16,066 nucleotides of DNA from positions 1 through 16,066 of the forward strand of contig JAFGJA010000133.1 of assembly GCA_016929355.1 (NCBI GenBank), given 5' to 3'. Origin of the DNA: Anaerolineae bacterium (GTDB taxonomy: Bacteria > Chloroflexota > Anaerolineae > Aggregatilineales > Aggregatilineaceae). The notes under the pieces were generated by a model. That model searched no databases, had not been told where the DNA came from, and worked only from the letters and a program-made list of their open reading frames with translations. Below are positions 14,204-16,066 of this stretch, one piece after another. Position numbers and translations under genes: made by a program. Within the stretch, counting starts at the first letter, position 1, and each line of letters begins with the position of its first letter.

Positions 14204-14602
14204 ATGGAAATGGAAATCGTTTTCCCCGGTGGTTTGCAGGTTGACGCAGTGATGGGACCGGGCATGGTTGTTGAAACAAATCAGGATGGCTCGGCTCCGG
14301 CTCCGTTTGGGCTGTTTTTGGCGTCGATTGGAACCTGTGCGGGGATTTACGTCCTGAGCTTTTGCCAGCAGCGCGGGTTGCCCACCGAGGATATCAAGAT
14401 CGTGCAGCGTATGCGCTCCAACCCGTTTACCCGCATGATCGAAGAAATCGACCTGGACATTCAGGTCCCGCCCGACTTCCCGGAAAAGTATAAGGATGCG
14501 GTGATCCGTTCGGCGGAATTGTGCGCAGTCAAGAAACACCTGGAACAGCCGCCGCAGTTCAACGTGCATACCACCGTGATGGAAGGCTTGGTCCAGGGCT
14601 AG
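14204..14602 (+). CDS. OsmC/Ohr-family protein
   Basis: 132 aa, a small single-domain OsmC fold. Family features are the LFLASIGTCAG segment with C45 at the start of the long central helix, a second cysteine C54 in the same helix, and C107 in the AELCAVKKHLEQPP segment. The C45/C107 pair matches the two redox cysteines that OsmC/Ohr proteins use to reduce organic hydroperoxides. The N-terminal strands are short, closer to YhfA-like members than to classical Ohr, so peroxidase activity is plausible but not assured. The SD aaagga lies about 10 bases ahead of the ATG. The gene sits 87 bases after the reductase and ends before a strong terminator. A link to sulfur metabolism is inferred only from position. 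Confidence 0.85.
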   Translation: MEMEIVFPGGLQVDAVMGPGMVVETNQDGSAPAPFGLFLASIGTCAGIYVLSFCQQRGLPTEDIKIVQRMRSNPFTRMIEEIDLDIQVPPDFPEKYKDAVIRSAELCAVKKHLEQPPQFNVHTTVMEGLVQG

Positions 14603-14651
14603 ACTTTTTCGGGCGATTGGCTGTCACCCGGTAACATCAGTCCGCAAATTT

Positions 14652-14689
14652 TATCCGCTTAACATAACCTGTTAGGCGGATATTTTTTT
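14652..14689 (+). terminator. Strong intrinsic terminator after the OsmC-like gene
   Basis: tatccgc (14652-14658) pairs with gcggata (14676-14682). The stem extends inward with ttaac (14659-14663) and gttag (14671-14675), which includes one G-T pair. The loop has 7 bases. Seven T residues (14683-14689) follow. It likely ends the metH-to-osmC transcript. Confidence 0.88.
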
Positions 14690-14690
14690 C

Positions 14691-14699
14691 TGGTACAAT
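14691..14699 (+). promoter_or_regulatory. Extended -10 promoter of the sulfotransferase gene
   Basis: TGG TACAAT matches the extended -10 pattern and lies directly after the terminator T-run, 36 bases ahead of the coding start. The TGG-TAxAAT form is the same as at the Roadblock promoter (7276-7284). Confidence 0.5.
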
Positions 14700-14734
14700 G
14701 GCGCGGCGGAATTCGTAACCTTGCAGGAGGGTGT

Positions 14735-15604
14735 ATGATGCCTTTACCTGGACCAATTGTTGTGGGTGGTGTTGGCGGGAGTGGGACGCGCGTCGTTGCG
14801 CAAATGCTGCTGAAACTCGGAGTGTATCTGGGCCGCGATCTGAATATTTCCGATGATAATGTTTGGTTCACGGTCCTGTTTCGTAATCCCGGCTGGTTGG
14901 CGCGCGCTGATGAGGCCGCGATCCAACGACGGATGGCGATTTTTGAGCGTGCGATGCTGGGCGAACACGCGCTTTCGTTGCGTGATCTGTTGGGCGTATC
15001 ACGGGCGGCGGTGAGTATTGCCTATCAAAATCGCAACTGGAAAAATGTCCGCTACCTGAAACGTATCTGGACATTCGTGCGTGCACATCGCGTGGATATG
15101 GGGTGCTATGCCGCATGGGGTTGGAAGGAACCGAACACCCATGTCTATCTGCGGCAGTTGAACGCCCATTTTCCCGATCTGCGCTACATTCACACGATCC
15201 GCAATGGGTTGGATATGGCGTATAGCGCCAACCAGCAGCAGGTGATCAATTGGGGCGCGTTGGCGGGAATCGAACTGCCGGATTTGCCGGAACTGCTGCC
15301 GCGTGCGTCGTTAGAGTATTGGGTGAAGGCGAACCAAACGGCGATTGAATACGGGCAAACACAACTTAGCGAACATTTCTATCTGCTGAATTTTGATGCG
15401 TTATGCGCGAATCCATCGGAAGAAATTGATAAATTACTGACATGGTTGGCGTTACCCGGTGCAATCACTGAAGAACAACGCGAGTCGCTTTACAAATTGC
15501 CGCAAACGCCGCCCTCCGTCGGGCGGTATAAGCAGCATGATCTGAGTATTCACCGGGCCGAGAGTCTCGTGGCGGTGCGCGCATTGGGATTCCCGGTGGA
15601 TTAG
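14735..15604 (+). CDS. Sulfotransferase-family protein
   Basis: 289 aa. The N-terminal P-loop-like PAPS 5'-phosphosulfate site is GGVGGSGTR (11-19) at the start of a beta strand/helix, as in bacterial sulfotransferases. The 3'-phosphate site matches IRNGLDMAYS, with R156 and S164. YLLNFDALCANPSEEIDKLLTWL near 214-236 resembles the family segment before the C-terminal helices. It probably moves sulfate from PAPS to a glycan or lipid acceptor, which cannot be specified. No signal peptide or membrane segment is seen. Two adjacent ATGs are possible: aggagg (14725-14730) is 4 bases before the first and 7 before the second, so the second (14738) may be the true start. A glycosyltransferase-like gene follows at 15658, suggesting a surface glycan function (inference). 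Confidence 0.82.
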   Translation: MMPLPGPIVVGGVGGSGTRVVAQMLLKLGVYLGRDLNISDDNVWFTVLFRNPGWLARADEAAIQRRMAIFERAMLGEHALSLRDLLGVSRAAVSIAYQNRNWKNVRYLKRIWTFVRAHRVDMGCYAAWGWKEPNTHVYLRQLNAHFPDLRYIHTIRNGLDMAYSANQQQVINWGALAGIELPDLPELLPRASLEYWVKANQTAIEYGQTQLSEHFYLLNFDALCANPSEEIDKLLTWLALPGAITEEQRESLYKLPQTPPSVGRYKQHDLSIHRAESLVAVRALGFPVD

Positions 15605-15615
15605 CGGATCTGCGG

Positions 15616-15621
15616 TATACT
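15616..15621 (+). promoter_or_regulatory. Possible -10 element ahead of the glycosyltransferase-like gene
   Basis: TATACT lies 12 bases after the sulfotransferase stop and 36 bases before the next ATG, the same distance as the promoter at 14694-14699 from its gene. There is no convincing -35, so the call is tentative and the gene may be read from the upstream promoter. Confidence 0.3.
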
Positions 15622-15657
15622 AGCGGGCTGTATGGATTGACGTGAATTTTAGAGGCT

Positions 15658-16066
15658 ATGGCACAAAAACAAATTACAGTCCTCAGTGTGAGTTGGCGCT
15701 CATCTGAGTTTTTGCAGGCGATGATCGGCGGGGTATTGGCGCTGGCTGATGATCCCGGTGCGATCCGGCTGCTGATCGCGGATAACACGAATGGCGCTGA
15801 TCCCGATCTGGCGCAGCTTGAGTTTCCCGATCTGACGATTTTGCCGGTTGATGTAGCGGGATCGGTGATGTCGGTGGCTCATGCGGTGGGATTGAATACG
15901 CTGTTGGCCCACGTTGAAACGCCCTATACGCTGATCATCGATCCTGATATTGCGGTGTTTGCGCGGGGTTGGGATACAACGTTGATTGCGGCGTTGGCTG
16001 ATCCCCAAACGGTGGCGATTGGCGCGCCGTATCCCCCCTGGAAAATCGGCAAATATCACGATTTTC
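15658..16066 (+). CDS. Glycosyltransferase-like protein (GT-A type), 3' end cut by the window
   Basis: An open frame of 136 codons runs from the ATG at 15658 to the window edge with no stop. It begins MAQKQITVLSVSWRSSEFL and continues IRLLIADNTNGADPD, a typical first beta-alpha-beta unit of GT-A/GT2 glycosyltransferases. Residues around 98-102 read LIIDPDIAVF, resembling the DxD metal/nucleotide-sugar motif (D-P-D). The acceptor and donor cannot be told. The spacing between agagg (15651-15655) and ATG is tight, 2 bases, so initiation could be weak. It follows the sulfotransferase gene by 53 bases in the same direction and may be in one operon for sulfated glycan assembly. Confidence 0.75.
   Translation, partial: MAQKQITVLSVSWRSSEFLQAMIGGVLALADDPGAIRLLIADNTNGADPDLAQLEFPDLTILPVDVAGSVMSVAHAVGLNTLLAHVETPYTLIIDPDIAVFARGWDTTLIAALADPQTVAIGAPYPPWKIGKYHDF

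Overview
The window is chromosomal DNA of moderate GC from a bacterium, most likely a Chloroflexota member of the Anaerolineae type. That placement is an inference. It rests on the gene mix: a zinc-ribbon/FHA protein, an orphan OmpR-type regulator, an MglA-like small GTPase, a Roadblock protein, a metH plus YitJ-type pair under an S-box riboswitch, and a compact IscB element. No rRNA, tRNA or phylogenetic marker was available to test it.

Layout. Positions 1-1450 hold most of an IscB element (IS200/IS605-related, RNA-guided nuclease class). The window opens inside a structured omega-RNA (HEARO-type RNA) and continues into an intact 427-aa IscB with all RuvC and HNH residues. It ends in a hairpin that contains the iscB stop codon. 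Positions 1487-3617 (+) are a four-gene signalling run: zinc-ribbon/FHA protein, an unrecognised 79-aa acidic protein, an orphan response regulator and an MglA-like GTPase. Convergent to it, on the minus strand (7178 down to 3720), lie a Roadblock/LC7 protein, a strong terminator that falls inside the pyrG leader, pyrG (CTP synthase), an adenosine deaminase overlapping pyrG by one base, and a 71-aa protein of unknown function.

A divergent regulatory region (7179-7426) separates the Roadblock gene from a plus-strand SMP-30/gluconolactonase-like gene (7427-8293). Then comes a complete SAM-I (S-box) riboswitch with its terminator. It controls metH (cobalamin-dependent methionine synthase) and probably the downstream bifunctional homocysteine methyltransferase/methylenetetrahydrofolate reductase. 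An imperfect palindromic intergenic repeat (12106-12210) lies between these two genes. An OsmC-like protein follows, then a strong terminator, a sulfotransferase-family gene with an extended -10 promoter, and the 5' part of a glycosyltransferase-like gene cut by the window end.

How the parts fit. metH and the YitJ-type protein form a methionine/folate one-carbon module in which reduction to 5-methyl-THF and methyl transfer to homocysteine are encoded side by side and sensed through SAM. pyrG and the deaminase form a nucleotide module. The GTPase and the Roadblock protein are candidate partners (switch and regulator) although they sit on opposite strands about 3 kb apart. The IscB element is the most notable mobile component. 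It looks intact, but its guide-encoding 5' end lies to the left of the window.
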